A stretch of 64,000 nt of DNA, taken from positions 2,170,001 through 2,234,000 of the forward strand of contig NZ_FNRT01000002.1 in NCBI RefSeq assembly GCF_900105585.1, read 5' to 3'. Source of the stretch: Nocardioides exalbidus (GTDB lineage Bacteria > Actinomycetota > Actinomycetes > Propionibacteriales > Nocardioidaceae). Below, one piece after another: positions 11,411 to 19,962 of the stretch. A program made the position numbers and the translations under genes. How positions within the stretch are numbered: the first letter of the stretch is position 1; each line of letters begins with the position of its first letter. Under the pieces are notes generated by a model. It did no database searches. It was not told the DNA's origin and saw only the letters and a list, made by a program, of their open reading frames with translations.

Positions 11411-12400
11411 ATGAGCACCACCAGAAGCCGAGGGACCCGCCTGGGCGCCCTCGCCGCCGTCGCCGTCATGGCGCTCTCCGCCTGTGGCGGGGGTTCCATC
11501 GAGTCCGAGACCAAGGCCAACGAGGAGAAGGCCGCTGCCTCCGGCGGCGAGTGCGGCGACCTCAACATGGCCGTCAACCCGTGGGTCGGCTACCAGGCCA
11601 GCGCCTACGTCGTCGGCACGGTCGCCGAGCAGGAGCTCGGCTGCACGGTCAACTACAAGGACCTCAAGGAGGACGTCTCCTGGCAGGGCTTCGGCACCGG
11701 CGAGGTCGACGTCGTGATCGAGGACTGGGGCCACCCCGACCTGGAGAAGAAGTTCTTCGCCGACTCCGGCGACGGCACCGCCGAGGACTTCGGCCCGCAG
11801 GGCAACGTCGGCATCATCGGCTGGTTCGTCCCGCCGTGGCTCGCTGAGGAGCACCCGGACATCCTCGACTACAAGAACCTCAACAAGTACGCCAGCGAGT
11901 TCGCCACCTCGGAGTCCGGCGGCAAGGGCCAGTTCCTCGGTGCGGACCCGTCCTACGTCCAGTTCGACGAGGCGATCGTGGCCAACCTCGACCTCGACTT
12001 CAAGGTCGTCTTCTCCGGCAGCGAGGCCGCCTCCATCGAGGCGTTCCGGAAGGCCGAGCAGAACAAGGAGTGGGTCATCGGCTACTGGTACGAGCCGCAG
12101 TACTTCAACGCCGAGGTCGCCATGCAGCGCGTCGCCCTGCCGCCCTACACCGACGGCTGCCAGGACGACCCCCAGAAGGTCGCCTGCGACTACCCGGAGA
12201 CCGAGCTGAAGAAGATCGTCGGCACGGACTGGGCGGCCAGCGACTCCACGGCCGTCGACCTGGTGAAGAACTTCACCTGGACCAACGAGGACCAGAACGT
12301 CGTCGCCGGCTACATCGCCGCCGACGGCATGTCGCCGCAGGACGCGGCTGCCAAGTGGATCGCCGACAACCCCGACAAGGTCGCGGCCTGGATGTCCTGA
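11411..12400 (+). CDS. glycine betaine ABC transporter substrate-binding lipoprotein
   Basis: A 329-aa OpuAC-type protein with a lipoprotein signal peptide ending in LSAC (Cys25), so it is anchored outside the membrane. Aromatic residues such as the Trp in NPWVGYQ and WYEPQYF fit the cation-pi box that binds quaternary amines. AAGGAG precedes the ATG. It follows the permease by about 50 bp and closes the operon, which ends at a strong hairpin (12433-12472). Confidence 0.92.
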   Translation: MSTTRSRGTRLGALAAVAVMALSACGGGSIESETKANEEKAAASGGECGDLNMAVNPWVGYQASAYVVGTVAEQELGCTVNYKDLKEDVSWQGFGTGEVDVVIEDWGHPDLEKKFFADSGDGTAEDFGPQGNVGIIGWFVPPWLAEEHPDILDYKNLNKYASEFATSESGGKGQFLGADPSYVQFDEAIVANLDLDFKVVFSGSEAASIEAFRKAEQNKEWVIGYWYEPQYFNAEVAMQRVALPPYTDGCQDDPQKVACDYPETELKKIVGTDWAASDSTAVDLVKNFTWTNEDQNVVAGYIAADGMSPQDAAAKWIADNPDKVAAWMS

Positions 12401-12432
12401 GCCACGTCGCCGAGGTGAACGACAGATGACCA

Positions 12433-12472
12433 CGCGGCCCCGATCGAGCCTTGACACTCGATCGGGGCCGCG
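12433..12472 (+). terminator. hairpin ending the betaine ABC operon
   Basis: A perfect 16-bp stem (12433-12448 with 12457-12472) and an 8-nt loop CCTTGACA. There is no long T-tract, as is common in GC-rich actinobacteria. The loop contains TTGACA (12451-12456), correctly oriented to be a -35 box for the following BCCT gene. Confidence 0.8.
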
Positions 12473-12485
12473 CCACTGTACGTGT

Positions 12486-12521
12486 GTTGCAAGTCACGCA
12501 CTACGTTGCGCTCGGCGCAAC
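12486..12521 (+). promoter_or_regulatory. tandem operator upstream of BCCT transporter
   Basis: Box 1 (12486-12502) is GTTGCA-agtca-CGCACT. Box 2 (12505-12521) is GTTGCG-ctcgg-CGCAAC with perfect arms. Start-to-start distance is 19 bp with a 2-bp gap, identical to the other three sites. A TTGACA at 12451-12456 upstream is the likely -35, so binding would block the start of transcription. Confidence 0.75.
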
Positions 12522-12538
12522 GGGATCGGTAGGCGTCC

Positions 12539-14269
12539 ATGGCAATCAAGGAATCCGGGCCCGACACGGCGGTGCCGCCGTCCTCGGAGCCGCACGGCCA
12601 CTTCCCCCTCGACAAGATCACCTTCGGCGTCGCGGCCGGGCTCGCGGTCGCCTTCCTGCTCTGGGGCGGGTTCGACTCGGAGGGGATGGGCACGGCGACC
12701 GGCAAGACGCTGTCGTGGCTGACCTCGTCGTTCGGCTGGCTCTTCATCCTCGTCAGCGCGGTCTTCCTGCTCTTCTCGGCCTACCTCGCCGTCACCCGCT
12801 ACGGCAACATCAAGCTCGGCCCCGACGACTCCGAGCCCGAGTTCTCCACGTTCTCGTGGGTCTCGATGATGTTCGCCACCGGCATGGGCATCGGCCTGAT
12901 GTTCTGGGGCGTCGCCGAGCCCCTGACGTACCTCACCGCGACGGACGCCTCGAGCATCCCGCCCGGTCGAGGCGAGGCCGGCACGCCGGCCGCCGCGGGG
13001 ACCGCGATGGAGTACGCCTTCTTCCACTGGGGCTTCCACCCCTGGTCGATGTACGCCGTCATCGGCCTGGCGATCGGCTACTTCGCTTACCGCAAGGGCA
13101 CCGGCAACCTGGTCTCGGGCGCCTTCGGCCCGCTCCTCGGTGCGCGCGCCAAGGGAGGGCCGGGCAAGGCGATCGACATCATCGCCATCTTCGCGACGCT
13201 CTTCGGCTCGGCGACCTCGCTCGGCCTCGGCGCGCTGCAGATCACCGGCGGCCTCGACGACGTCTTCGGCTCCGGTGACTCCAAGTGGCTCACCGTCGGT
13301 GTCATCGCGGTGCTGACCCTCTGCTTCGTGCTGTCGGCCGTCACCGGTGTCGAGAAGGGCGTGCAGCTGCTCTCGAACGCCAACGCCATCGCCGCCGTGC
13401 TGCTGGTGTTCTTCCTGTTCGTCGTCGGCCCGACGGTCTTCATCCTGAGCACCTTCACCGAGTCGCTCGGCGGCTACCTGACCCACCTGCCGGCGATGTC
13501 GTTCCGCACCGGGGCCTTCGGCAACAGCGAGTTCCTCAGCACCTGGACGATCTTCTACTGGGCCTGGTGGATCTCGTGGACCCCCTTCGTGGGCATGTTC
13601 ATCGCGCGCATCTCCAAGGGCCGCACGATCCGCCAGTTCGTGGTCTACGTGATCCTGGTCCCGAGCATCGTGTCGTTCGCCTGGTTCTCGATCCTCGGTG
13701 GTGCCGCCATCGACCTGCAGCTCACCGGCGTCAAGGACATGGGCGCCGAGCTCGCGGCCAACGGCACCGAGGGTGCACTCTTCACGATGCTGCGCGAGTA
13801 CCCCCTCGCGAGCATCACCGTGGTGCTCGCGGTCTTCCTCGTGGCGATCTTCTTCATCACCGGCGCCGACTCGGCCTCGATCGTGATGGGCATGCTCAGC
13901 CAGAACGGCAAGGAGGAGCCGATGCGCTGGCTGGTGATCTTCTGGGGTGTCGCCCAGGGCGCCGTGGCCGCCCTGCTGCTCTTCTCCGGCGGGCTCGGGG
14001 CGCTGCAGACGCTGGTGATCATCGTGGCCGGGCCGTTCATGCTCGTCATCTGCGCGATGTGCGTCTCGCTGATGAAGTCGCTGCGCAAGGAGCCCTACGA
14101 GTCGACGCTCCCGCCGCGGGTGCGCCGTGCCGTGCTGCACGCCCAGCAGTTCGACTCCATGGAGCACCACACCGTCGCGCTCGCGGGCTACGGCGCCGAG
14201 CCGGAGGAGGTCACCGCGACTCCCGAGGACGGGGCCGGCGACCAGGGCGGCGCCAGCGCCACCTACTGA
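12539..14269 (+). CDS. BCCT-family betaine/carnitine/choline transporter
   Basis: A 576-aa secondary transporter with about 12 membrane segments. The family segment GMGIGLMFWGVAEP is present, and the Trp-rich stretch FYWAWWISWTPFVGMF forms the quaternary-amine site. It is transcribed alone between two hairpins and has its own operator pair. With the ABC system it gives a second entry route for choline, betaine or related osmolytes. Co-regulation with degradation genes suggests uptake for catabolism rather than osmoprotection (inference). Confidence 0.93.
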   Translation: MAIKESGPDTAVPPSSEPHGHFPLDKITFGVAAGLAVAFLLWGGFDSEGMGTATGKTLSWLTSSFGWLFILVSAVFLLFSAYLAVTRYGNIKLGPDDSEPEFSTFSWVSMMFATGMGIGLMFWGVAEPLTYLTATDASSIPPGRGEAGTPAAAGTAMEYAFFHWGFHPWSMYAVIGLAIGYFAYRKGTGNLVSGAFGPLLGARAKGGPGKAIDIIAIFATLFGSATSLGLGALQITGGLDDVFGSGDSKWLTVGVIAVLTLCFVLSAVTGVEKGVQLLSNANAIAAVLLVFFLFVVGPTVFILSTFTESLGGYLTHLPAMSFRTGAFGNSEFLSTWTIFYWAWWISWTPFVGMFIARISKGRTIRQFVVYVILVPSIVSFAWFSILGGAAIDLQLTGVKDMGAELAANGTEGALFTMLREYPLASITVVLAVFLVAIFFITGADSASIVMGMLSQNGKEEPMRWLVIFWGVAQGAVAALLLFSGGLGALQTLVIIVAGPFMLVICAMCVSLMKSLRKEPYESTLPPRVRRAVLHAQQFDSMEHHTVALAGYGAEPEEVTATPEDGAGDQGGASATY

Positions 14270-14277
14270 CCTGCCCA

Positions 14278-14317
14278 CCGTCGCCCCCGACTCCTTGACA
14301 GCGGTCGGGGGCGACGG
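14278..14317 (+). terminator. hairpin after the BCCT gene
   Basis: A 14-bp perfect stem (14278-14291 with 14304-14317) and a 12-nt loop holding TTGACA (14295-14300). With TACATT at 14320-14325 (19-nt spacer) this TTGACA could form the promoter of the next operon, so terminator and promoter overlap, as at 12433. Confidence 0.75.
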
Positions 14318-14332
14318 CGTACATTTCTTTCT

Positions 14333-14368
14333 GTCGCACATAGCGCAACGAGTTGCGCCATTCGCAAC
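14333..14368 (+). promoter_or_regulatory. tandem operator upstream of the dimethylglycine dehydrogenase operon
   Basis: Box 1 (14333-14349) is GTCGCA-catag-CGCAAC. Box 2 (14352-14368) is GTTGCG-ccatt-CGCAAC with perfect arms. They are 19 bp start to start. They lie just after the predicted -10 TACATT (14320-14325), at or past +1, a position expected for repression. Confidence 0.78.
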
Positions 14369-14415
14369 ATCCTGATCCCTTCAGCTCCCACCCGCCCCGG
14401 CCCAGGAGGCTCGCC

Positions 14416-16953
14416 ATGGCAGAGGTCCCCACGACCGCAGACGTCGTCGTCATCGGAGCCGGCATCGTCGGCAACAGCCTCGTCCACCACCTCACCCGTC
14501 TCGGGTGGAAGAACGTGGTGCAGATCGACAAGGGAGCCCTGCCCAACCCGGGCGGCTCGACCGGTCACGCGTCGAACTTCATCTTCACCGTCGACCACTC
14601 GCGCGAGATCACCGACATCACGCTCGACTCGGTCGCGCAGTACAAGGAGATGGGCGTCTTCACCGAGTCCGGTGGCTTCGAGATCGCCCGCACCGAGGAG
14701 CGCATGGAGGAGCTGCGGCGCCGCATGTCGAGCGCCAAGGCGTGGGGCATCGAGTCCGAGCTCGTCAGCCCCGCCTTCGTGAAGGAGAAGGTCCCCTTCA
14801 TCGAGGAGGACCAGTTCATCGGTGCCTTCTGGACCCCCGGCGTCGGCGTCGTCGACTCCCTGCGCGCCGGCACGATCATGCGCGAGCGGGCCCTGGCGAC
14901 CGGCGAGCTCACTGTGGTCCCCACCGTCGAGGTCATCGGGATGGACACCGAGGACGGCCCCCACGGGACCCGCAGGATCACCCGCGTGCGCACCACCGGC
15001 GGCGACATCGAGGCGAAGACGGTGGTCATCGCGGCCGGCGTGTGGAGCCCGAAGCTCGGCGACATGGCCGGCATCAGCATCCCGCTGACCCCCGCCGTGC
15101 ACCAGATGATCAGCGTCGGCCCCTGCCCGCAGCTGGCCGAGACGGAGGGCGAGATCTCCTTCCCGATCGTCCGCGACATGGATACCTTCTGTTACGAGCG
15201 CCAGCACGGCGCCGACATGGAGGTCGGCTCCTACGCCCACCGCGCGATCCTCCACGAGCCCGAGGACATCCCCTCGATCGAGCAGGCCAAGCTCTCGCCG
15301 ACCGAGATGCCCTTCACGGCCGACGACTTCGACCCGCAGCTCGAGCAGGCCTACGAGCTCATGCCCGAGCTGCTCGGCGCCGAGGGAGCGGAGCAGCGCT
15401 ACGCCATCAACGGCCTGCTGTCGCTGACCTGCGACGGCAACCCGATCCTGGGCGAGAGCGAGGTCGCCGGCCTCTGGACGGCCGCCGCCGTCTGGATCAA
15501 GGAGGGCCCGGGCGTCGGCCGCGCGGTCGCCGAGTGGATGACCCACGGCTACTCCGAGATCGACCTGCACCACAGCAACATCGCCCGCTTCCACACCCAC
15601 CAGAAGCGCCGCGAGCACACCCGCCTGCGCACGACCGAGTCGTTCATCAAGACCTACGGCATCGTGCACCCCAACGAGCAGTACGAGTCCGACCGCGACC
15701 AGCGCAAGGCGCCGATGTACGACTCGCAGGCCAAGCTCGGTGCGGTCTTCTTCGAGGCGGCCGGCTGGGAGCGCCCCTTCTGGTACGAGTCCAACGCCGA
15801 CCTCGTCGAGCAGTACGGCGACGCCGTGATGCCGCGCGAGCACGAGTGGGACTCGCGCTGGTGGAGCCCCATCATCAACGCCGAGCACCTGCGCATGCGC
15901 GAGGCCGCCGCGGTCATCGACCTGTCCGCCTTCTGCATCTTCGACATCGAGGGCCCCGAGGCGCTCGACGTCGTGCAGAAGACCTGCGTCGCGCAGTGCG
16001 ACGTGGCCGTCGGCAAGGTCATCTACACCCCGGTCCTCGACGCCAAGGGCGGGTTCCTGTCCGACCTCACGGTGATGCGCCTCGGCGACGACCACTTCCG
16101 CGTGGTCACCGGCGGTGCGCACGGCATGGCCGACCGCGCCTGGTTCTCCGGGCACCTGCCCGAGTCCGGCACCACCACGCTGACCGACAGCACCGACACC
16201 GTCGACACGATCGGCATCTGGGGCCCGAAGGCCCGCGAGGTCCTCGCCTCGCTCACCTCCGACGACGTCTCCGACGAGGGCTTCGGCTTCCTCACCTGCC
16301 GCGAGATCACCGTCTCGACCGCAGCCGGCGACCTCACGGTGCTGGCCTCGCGGATCTCCTACGTCGGTGACCTGGGCTGGGAGCTCTACGTCCCGATGGC
16401 GCAGGGTGCCGACCTCTGGGAGGCCCTGCTCGAGGCGGGCGCGCCGCACGGCGTCATCCCGGCCGGCATCGGCGTCTACGGCACGACCGGCCGCATCGAG
16501 AAGGGCTACCGGGCCTTCGGCGCCGAGCTCGACGCCGAGCGCAGCATCGTCGAGGCCGGCATGCAGCGGCCGAAGGTCAAGGCCGCCGACTTCGTCGGCA
16601 AGGAGGCCTACCTCGCCCAGCGTGAGGCCGCTCCGCAGTCGGTGCTCTGCACCCTGACGGTCGAGGACCACACCTCGGCGTCCGGCGTGAAGCGCTACAT
16701 GCTCGGCGGCGAGCCGATCATGACCCGCGACGGCGGTGTCCTCACCGACGGCCACGGCCACCACCCCTACGTCACCAGCGCCGGCTCCGCGCCGTCGCTC
16801 GGCAAGCACGTGCTGCTGGCCTACCTGCCCATCGACCAGGCCACCCTCGGCAACGAGCTGGCCGTGTCCTACATGGAGGAGCTCTACCCGGTCGTCGTCG
16901 GCTCCGTCGACGCCACCCCGCTCCTCGACCCCGAGAACGCGAGGCTGCGATGA
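14416..16953 (+). CDS. dimethylglycine/sarcosine dehydrogenase-like flavoprotein with GcvT domain
   Basis: An 845-aa two-domain enzyme. Residues 1-400 form a DAO-type FAD domain (GxGxxG at 14-19; STGHA around 48-52 is where relatives attach FAD covalently through His). Residues about 430-845 form a GcvT/aminomethyltransferase domain that binds THF and captures the methyl carbon as methylene-THF. The size matches dimethylglycine dehydrogenases. I chose ATG 14416 with a CAGGAGG ribosome site; the frame is open upstream only through the operator. The following etfB overlaps the stop (ATGA), so ETF rather than oxygen is the likely electron acceptor. Sarcosine is an alternative substrate. Confidence 0.9.
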   Translation: MAEVPTTADVVVIGAGIVGNSLVHHLTRLGWKNVVQIDKGALPNPGGSTGHASNFIFTVDHSREITDITLDSVAQYKEMGVFTESGGFEIARTEERMEELRRRMSSAKAWGIESELVSPAFVKEKVPFIEEDQFIGAFWTPGVGVVDSLRAGTIMRERALATGELTVVPTVEVIGMDTEDGPHGTRRITRVRTTGGDIEAKTVVIAAGVWSPKLGDMAGISIPLTPAVHQMISVGPCPQLAETEGEISFPIVRDMDTFCYERQHGADMEVGSYAHRAILHEPEDIPSIEQAKLSPTEMPFTADDFDPQLEQAYELMPELLGAEGAEQRYAINGLLSLTCDGNPILGESEVAGLWTAAAVWIKEGPGVGRAVAEWMTHGYSEIDLHHSNIARFHTHQKRREHTRLRTTESFIKTYGIVHPNEQYESDRDQRKAPMYDSQAKLGAVFFEAAGWERPFWYESNADLVEQYGDAVMPREHEWDSRWWSPIINAEHLRMREAAAVIDLSAFCIFDIEGPEALDVVQKTCVAQCDVAVGKVIYTPVLDAKGGFLSDLTVMRLGDDHFRVVTGGAHGMADRAWFSGHLPESGTTTLTDSTDTVDTIGIWGPKAREVLASLTSDDVSDEGFGFLTCREITVSTAAGDLTVLASRISYVGDLGWELYVPMAQGADLWEALLEAGAPHGVIPAGIGVYGTTGRIEKGYRAFGAELDAERSIVEAGMQRPKVKAADFVGKEAYLAQREAAPQSVLCTLTVEDHTSASGVKRYMLGGEPIMTRDGGVLTDGHGHHPYVTSAGSAPSLGKHVLLAYLPIDQATLGNELAVSYMEELYPVVVGSVDATPLLDPENARLR

Positions 16954-17723
16954 CGAACCCGCTGGTCTGCGTCAAGCGCGTCGTCGACTCGTCCAGCGAG
17001 GTCGTCCTCACCGATGACGCGCAGGGCGTCGACGGCCGCTTCGCCGGCTTCACCATGAGCGCGCACGAGGAGTGCGCGGTCGAGCTCGCGGTGCAGATCG
17101 CCGCCGCCGGTGGTGGCGAGGCGGCGGTGATGACGCTCGGCGACGCCGACGCCGTCGAGCAGCTGCGCGCCGCGCTGGCGGTGGGCTGCACGAGTGCGAC
17201 CCACGTCGTCGCCGACTCGCAGGGCTTCGGCCCCGCCGACGTGGCACGCGAGATCGCCGCCGTCGTACGCGACCACGAGGCCGCGGGCACGCCGCACCAG
17301 CTCGTGCTGCTCGGCAACGACGCCGCCGACAGCGGTGACTTCCAGGTCGGCATCCGGCTCGCCTACGAGCTCGGCTGGCCGGTCGTCAACGGGGTCAGCA
17401 GCGTCTCGGTCGAGGACGGCGAGATGATCGCGAGCGGCTCCGGCCCCGACGGCCACGAGACCTACCGGGTGCCGCTGCCCGCCGTCGTCACCGTCCTCGA
17501 GGGTGGCGTGCAGCCGCGCTACCCCACGGTCCCCGGCCGGATGAAGGCCAAGAAGGCGCCGGTCGAGGAGCGCGAGCCCGCGACCGCGCCCGCCGGCCCG
17601 TCGCGCCTGCGACTCGTCCTCCCGCCCCCGTCGCCGTCGTCGGTGCAGGTGCTGGGCAAGGGCCCCGAGGCCGCGCCCGCGGTCGTCGACCTCTTCGAGC
17701 AGCTGGGGGTGCTGTCCCGATGA
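16950..17723 (+). CDS. etfB: electron transfer flavoprotein beta subunit
   Basis: A 257-aa protein with the EtfB start CVKRVVDSSSEV and the ETF N-terminal domain fold, ending in VPGRMKAKKAP, which matches the subunit's C-terminal region. An added tail of about 55 residues, rich in Pro and Ala, follows. The start overlaps the dehydrogenase stop and its stop overlaps etfA, so the three genes are tightly coupled and form a dedicated electron path from the dimethylglycine enzyme to the respiratory chain. Confidence 0.9.
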   Translation: MTNPLVCVKRVVDSSSEVVLTDDAQGVDGRFAGFTMSAHEECAVELAVQIAAAGGGEAAVMTLGDADAVEQLRAALAVGCTSATHVVADSQGFGPADVAREIAAVVRDHEAAGTPHQLVLLGNDAADSGDFQVGIRLAYELGWPVVNGVSSVSVEDGEMIASGSGPDGHETYRVPLPAVVTVLEGGVQPRYPTVPGRMKAKKAPVEEREPATAPAGPSRLRLVLPPPSPSSVQVLGKGPEAAPAVVDLFEQLGVLSR

Positions 17724-18703
17724 TCCTCGTCCTGGTCGAGGTCTCGCCCGTGGGCGAGGCCGTCGAGACGTCCCGCGAGGCCGTCACGTTCGCCCGCGAC
17801 CTCTCCGCCGCCGGCGGGGGAGTGCCGATCGACGCGGTCGTCGTCGGCGAGCCCGACGACGCGCTGGTCAAGACCCTCGCCACCTACGGCGTCCGCCGCG
17901 TGCACGCGCTCACCGGGTCGGCGTACGACGCCTACTCCGGCGCCGCGTGGGCCGCGGGCCTGATGGCGGTCCGGGAGAAGGCCGGCTCCGTGGTGGTGAT
18001 GGCCGCCGGCACGTCGCGCGGCAACGAGGTGCTCGCCCACGTCGGTGCCCGCACCGGGCTGCCGATGGCCGCCAACGCGATCTCCTTCAGCGGCCTGTCG
18101 CCCTTCACGGTGACCCGCCAGGTGGTCGGCGGTGCGGCGCTCGAGGAGATGCAGCTGGCCCAGCGGCCCGCGATCTTCTCCGTCGCCGGCCACGCCGTCG
18201 AGGCCACGCCCGCCGACGTCCCCGGCTCCGGCGAGCTGGTCATCGAGACCCCCGACGTCGCCGGGGCCGACCTCGTCGCCCGCGTCGTGTCGACCGACGA
18301 GCCCGAGCCCGACCTGTCGGGTGCGCTGAAGTCCGCCAAGGTCGTCGTCGGCGCCGGTCGCGGCGCCGGCTCGGCCGAGGGCTTCGACGACGTCCTCGAG
18401 CTCACCGAGCTGCTCCACGCCTCGCTCGGCGTCTCGCGCGTGGTGACCTCGCTCGGGTGGCGCCCCCACCACGAGCAGGTCGGCCAGACCGGCAGCCGGA
18501 TCTCGCCCGACCTCTACATCCCGTGCGGCATCAGCGGTGCCATCCAGCACTGGGCCGGGTGCAGCAGCGCCAAGGCGATCCTCGCGATCAACAACGATCC
18601 CGACGCCCCCATGGTCACCAAGGCAACCCACGCCGTGATCGGCGACATGCACGAGATCATCCCGGCGATCAACGAGGAGATCCGCCGCCGCCGCGGCGCC
18701 TGA
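17720..18703 (+). CDS. etfA: electron transfer flavoprotein alpha subunit
   Basis: A 327-aa protein with the C-terminal FAD domain segments QVGQTG, LYIPCGISGAIQHWAGC and INNDPDAPM. The family usually has Arg-Ala/Ser followed by Asp-Ala-Gly just before QVGQTG; here it reads SRVVTSLGWRP, as in ETFs dedicated to methylamine-type dehydrogenases rather than the housekeeping ETF (inference). It is the last gene of the operon, and a long hairpin begins 20 bp after its stop. Confidence 0.9.
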   Translation: MILVLVEVSPVGEAVETSREAVTFARDLSAAGGGVPIDAVVVGEPDDALVKTLATYGVRRVHALTGSAYDAYSGAAWAAGLMAVREKAGSVVVMAAGTSRGNEVLAHVGARTGLPMAANAISFSGLSPFTVTRQVVGGAALEEMQLAQRPAIFSVAGHAVEATPADVPGSGELVIETPDVAGADLVARVVSTDEPEPDLSGALKSAKVVVGAGRGAGSAEGFDDVLELTELLHASLGVSRVVTSLGWRPHHEQVGQTGSRISPDLYIPCGISGAIQHWAGCSSAKAILAINNDPDAPMVTKATHAVIGDMHEIIPAINEEIRRRRGA

Positions 18704-18722
18704 TCCCTCGCCCTCGCCGCCG

Positions 18723-18780
18723 GTGGGCGGTGCGTGAGCCACTTTCCGCGAGGTCGGAACGTGGCTCACGCACCGCCCAC
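18723..18780. repeat. long inverted repeat, unit 1
   Basis: A perfect 20-bp inverted repeat (18723-18742 with 18761-18780) with an 18-nt loop. It contains the core GTGCGTGAGCCAC. It probably terminates the etf operon, but its length and the related second unit make it look like a REP-type intergenic repeat. Confidence 0.8.
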
Positions 18781-18804
18781 TGGTGCGTCGTACGCCGACA
18801 CGCT

Positions 18805-18864
18805 CCCGAGCGGTGCCTCAGCCACGTCGCGAGTCGGCTCGATGTGGCTCACGCACCGCTCGGG
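18805..18864. repeat. long inverted repeat, unit 2
   Basis: Arms 18805-18825 and 18844-18864 pair with two mismatches and share the core GTGGCTCACGCACCGC with unit 1. The 24 bp between the units also contains GTGCGTCGTACGC. The whole 18704-18999 gap (296 bp) holds these two units, the palindrome at 18945 and the leader of the mce operon, and no gene. Confidence 0.7.
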
Positions 18865-18944
18865 GCAAAGGTTCCGGCACGCTCGCGCGTTCTCGTGACG
18901 AGCGTCGCACGTGGGCGTAACCTCGCGCGCAGTCCGCCGTTGGA

Positions 18945-18958
18945 CTACTCAGCAGTAG
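18945..18958. promoter_or_regulatory. palindrome upstream of the mce operon
   Basis: CTACT-cagc-AGTAG, 42 bp before the ATG of the ATPase gene. It is the only clear dyad in the proximal leader and may be an operator for the mce operon. The cognate regulator is not in the window. Confidence 0.35.
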
Positions 18959-18999
18959 CCAGCACCACTGACCGGGGGAGGGAAGGGGTTCCGCACGCC

Positions 19000-19956
19000 A
19001 TGGGTGTCGAGATCCAGGTCAACGACCTCTCGAAGTCGTTCGGCAAGCAGCTGATCTGGGGCGACGTGACCCTCACGGTCCCCGCCGGCGAGATCTGCGT
19101 GATGCTCGGCCCGTCGGGCACCGGCAAGTCGGTCTTCCTCAAGACCCTCATCGGGCTGCTCAAGCCCGACAAGGGCTCGATCATCATCGAGGGCACCGAC
19201 ATCGCGAGCTGCTCCGAGCGCGACCTCTACGAGATCCGCAAGCTGTTCGGCGTGCTGTTCCAGGACGGCGCGATGTTCGGCTCGATGAACCTCTACGACA
19301 ACGTCGCCTTCCCGCTGCGCGAGCACACCCGCAAGTCGGAGTCCGAGGTCCGCGACATCGTCATGGAGAAGATGGACCTCGTCGGCCTCCTCGGCGCCGA
19401 GGACAAGCTGCCCGGCGAGATCTCCGGCGGCATGCGCAAGCGCGCCGGCCTGGCCCGTGCCCTCGTGCTCGACCCCGAGATCGTCCTCTTCGACGAGCCC
19501 GACTCCGGCCTCGACCCGGTGCGCACGGCGTTCCTCAACCAGCTGATCGTCGACCTCAACGCGCAGATCGACGCGACGTTCCTCATCGTCACCCACGACA
19601 TCAACACCGCGCGCACGGTGCCCGACAACATCGGGCTGCTCTACCACCGCCACCTCGCGATGTTCGGCCCGCGCGAGCAGCTGCTCAGCTCCGAGGAGCC
19701 GGTCGTGCGGCAGTTCCTCAACGCCCAGCGCGTCGGCCCGATCGGCATGTCGGAGGAGAAGGACGCCACCGAGCTCGCCGCCGAGGTGGGCCAGGAGCTC
19801 CCGCCGCTGCCGCCGATCCCGCTCCAGCTCGACCCGTCCAACGGCATCCCGCGCCGCAGCCAGCGCCCCGCCGGCGAGTGGTGCCGGGAGAACGGCATCA
19901 CCCCGCCGCCCGGGTCGTTCGAGTCCAGCAACGCCGGCCTGGCGCCGGGGGCCTGA
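19000..19956 (+). CDS. mceG: Mce-system ABC ATPase (MceG/Mkl-like)
   Basis: A 318-aa ATPase that powers lipid import through YrbE/Mce complexes. Walker A is GPSGTGKS (37-44), the signature is ISGGMRKR, and Walker B is LFDEPDSGLDP. The C-terminal extension of about 80 residues, including a Pro-rich stretch, is typical of actinobacterial MceG. ATG 19000 is chosen, although the frame is open far upstream through the repeats. In mycobacteria mkl also lies upstream of rpoB but apart from mce operons; here it heads the operon. Confidence 0.93.
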   Translation: MGVEIQVNDLSKSFGKQLIWGDVTLTVPAGEICVMLGPSGTGKSVFLKTLIGLLKPDKGSIIIEGTDIASCSERDLYEIRKLFGVLFQDGAMFGSMNLYDNVAFPLREHTRKSESEVRDIVMEKMDLVGLLGAEDKLPGEISGGMRKRAGLARALVLDPEIVLFDEPDSGLDPVRTAFLNQLIVDLNAQIDATFLIVTHDINTARTVPDNIGLLYHRHLAMFGPREQLLSSEEPVVRQFLNAQRVGPIGMSEEKDATELAAEVGQELPPLPPIPLQLDPSNGIPRRSQRPAGEWCRENGITPPPGSFESSNAGLAPGA

Positions 19957-19962
19957 TCTCTC

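Noticed and set aside
12426..12722. Plus-strand ORF across the terminator and operator before BCCT
   Set aside because: It reads through a hairpin and overlaps the BCCT gene in another frame; no protein-like sequence.
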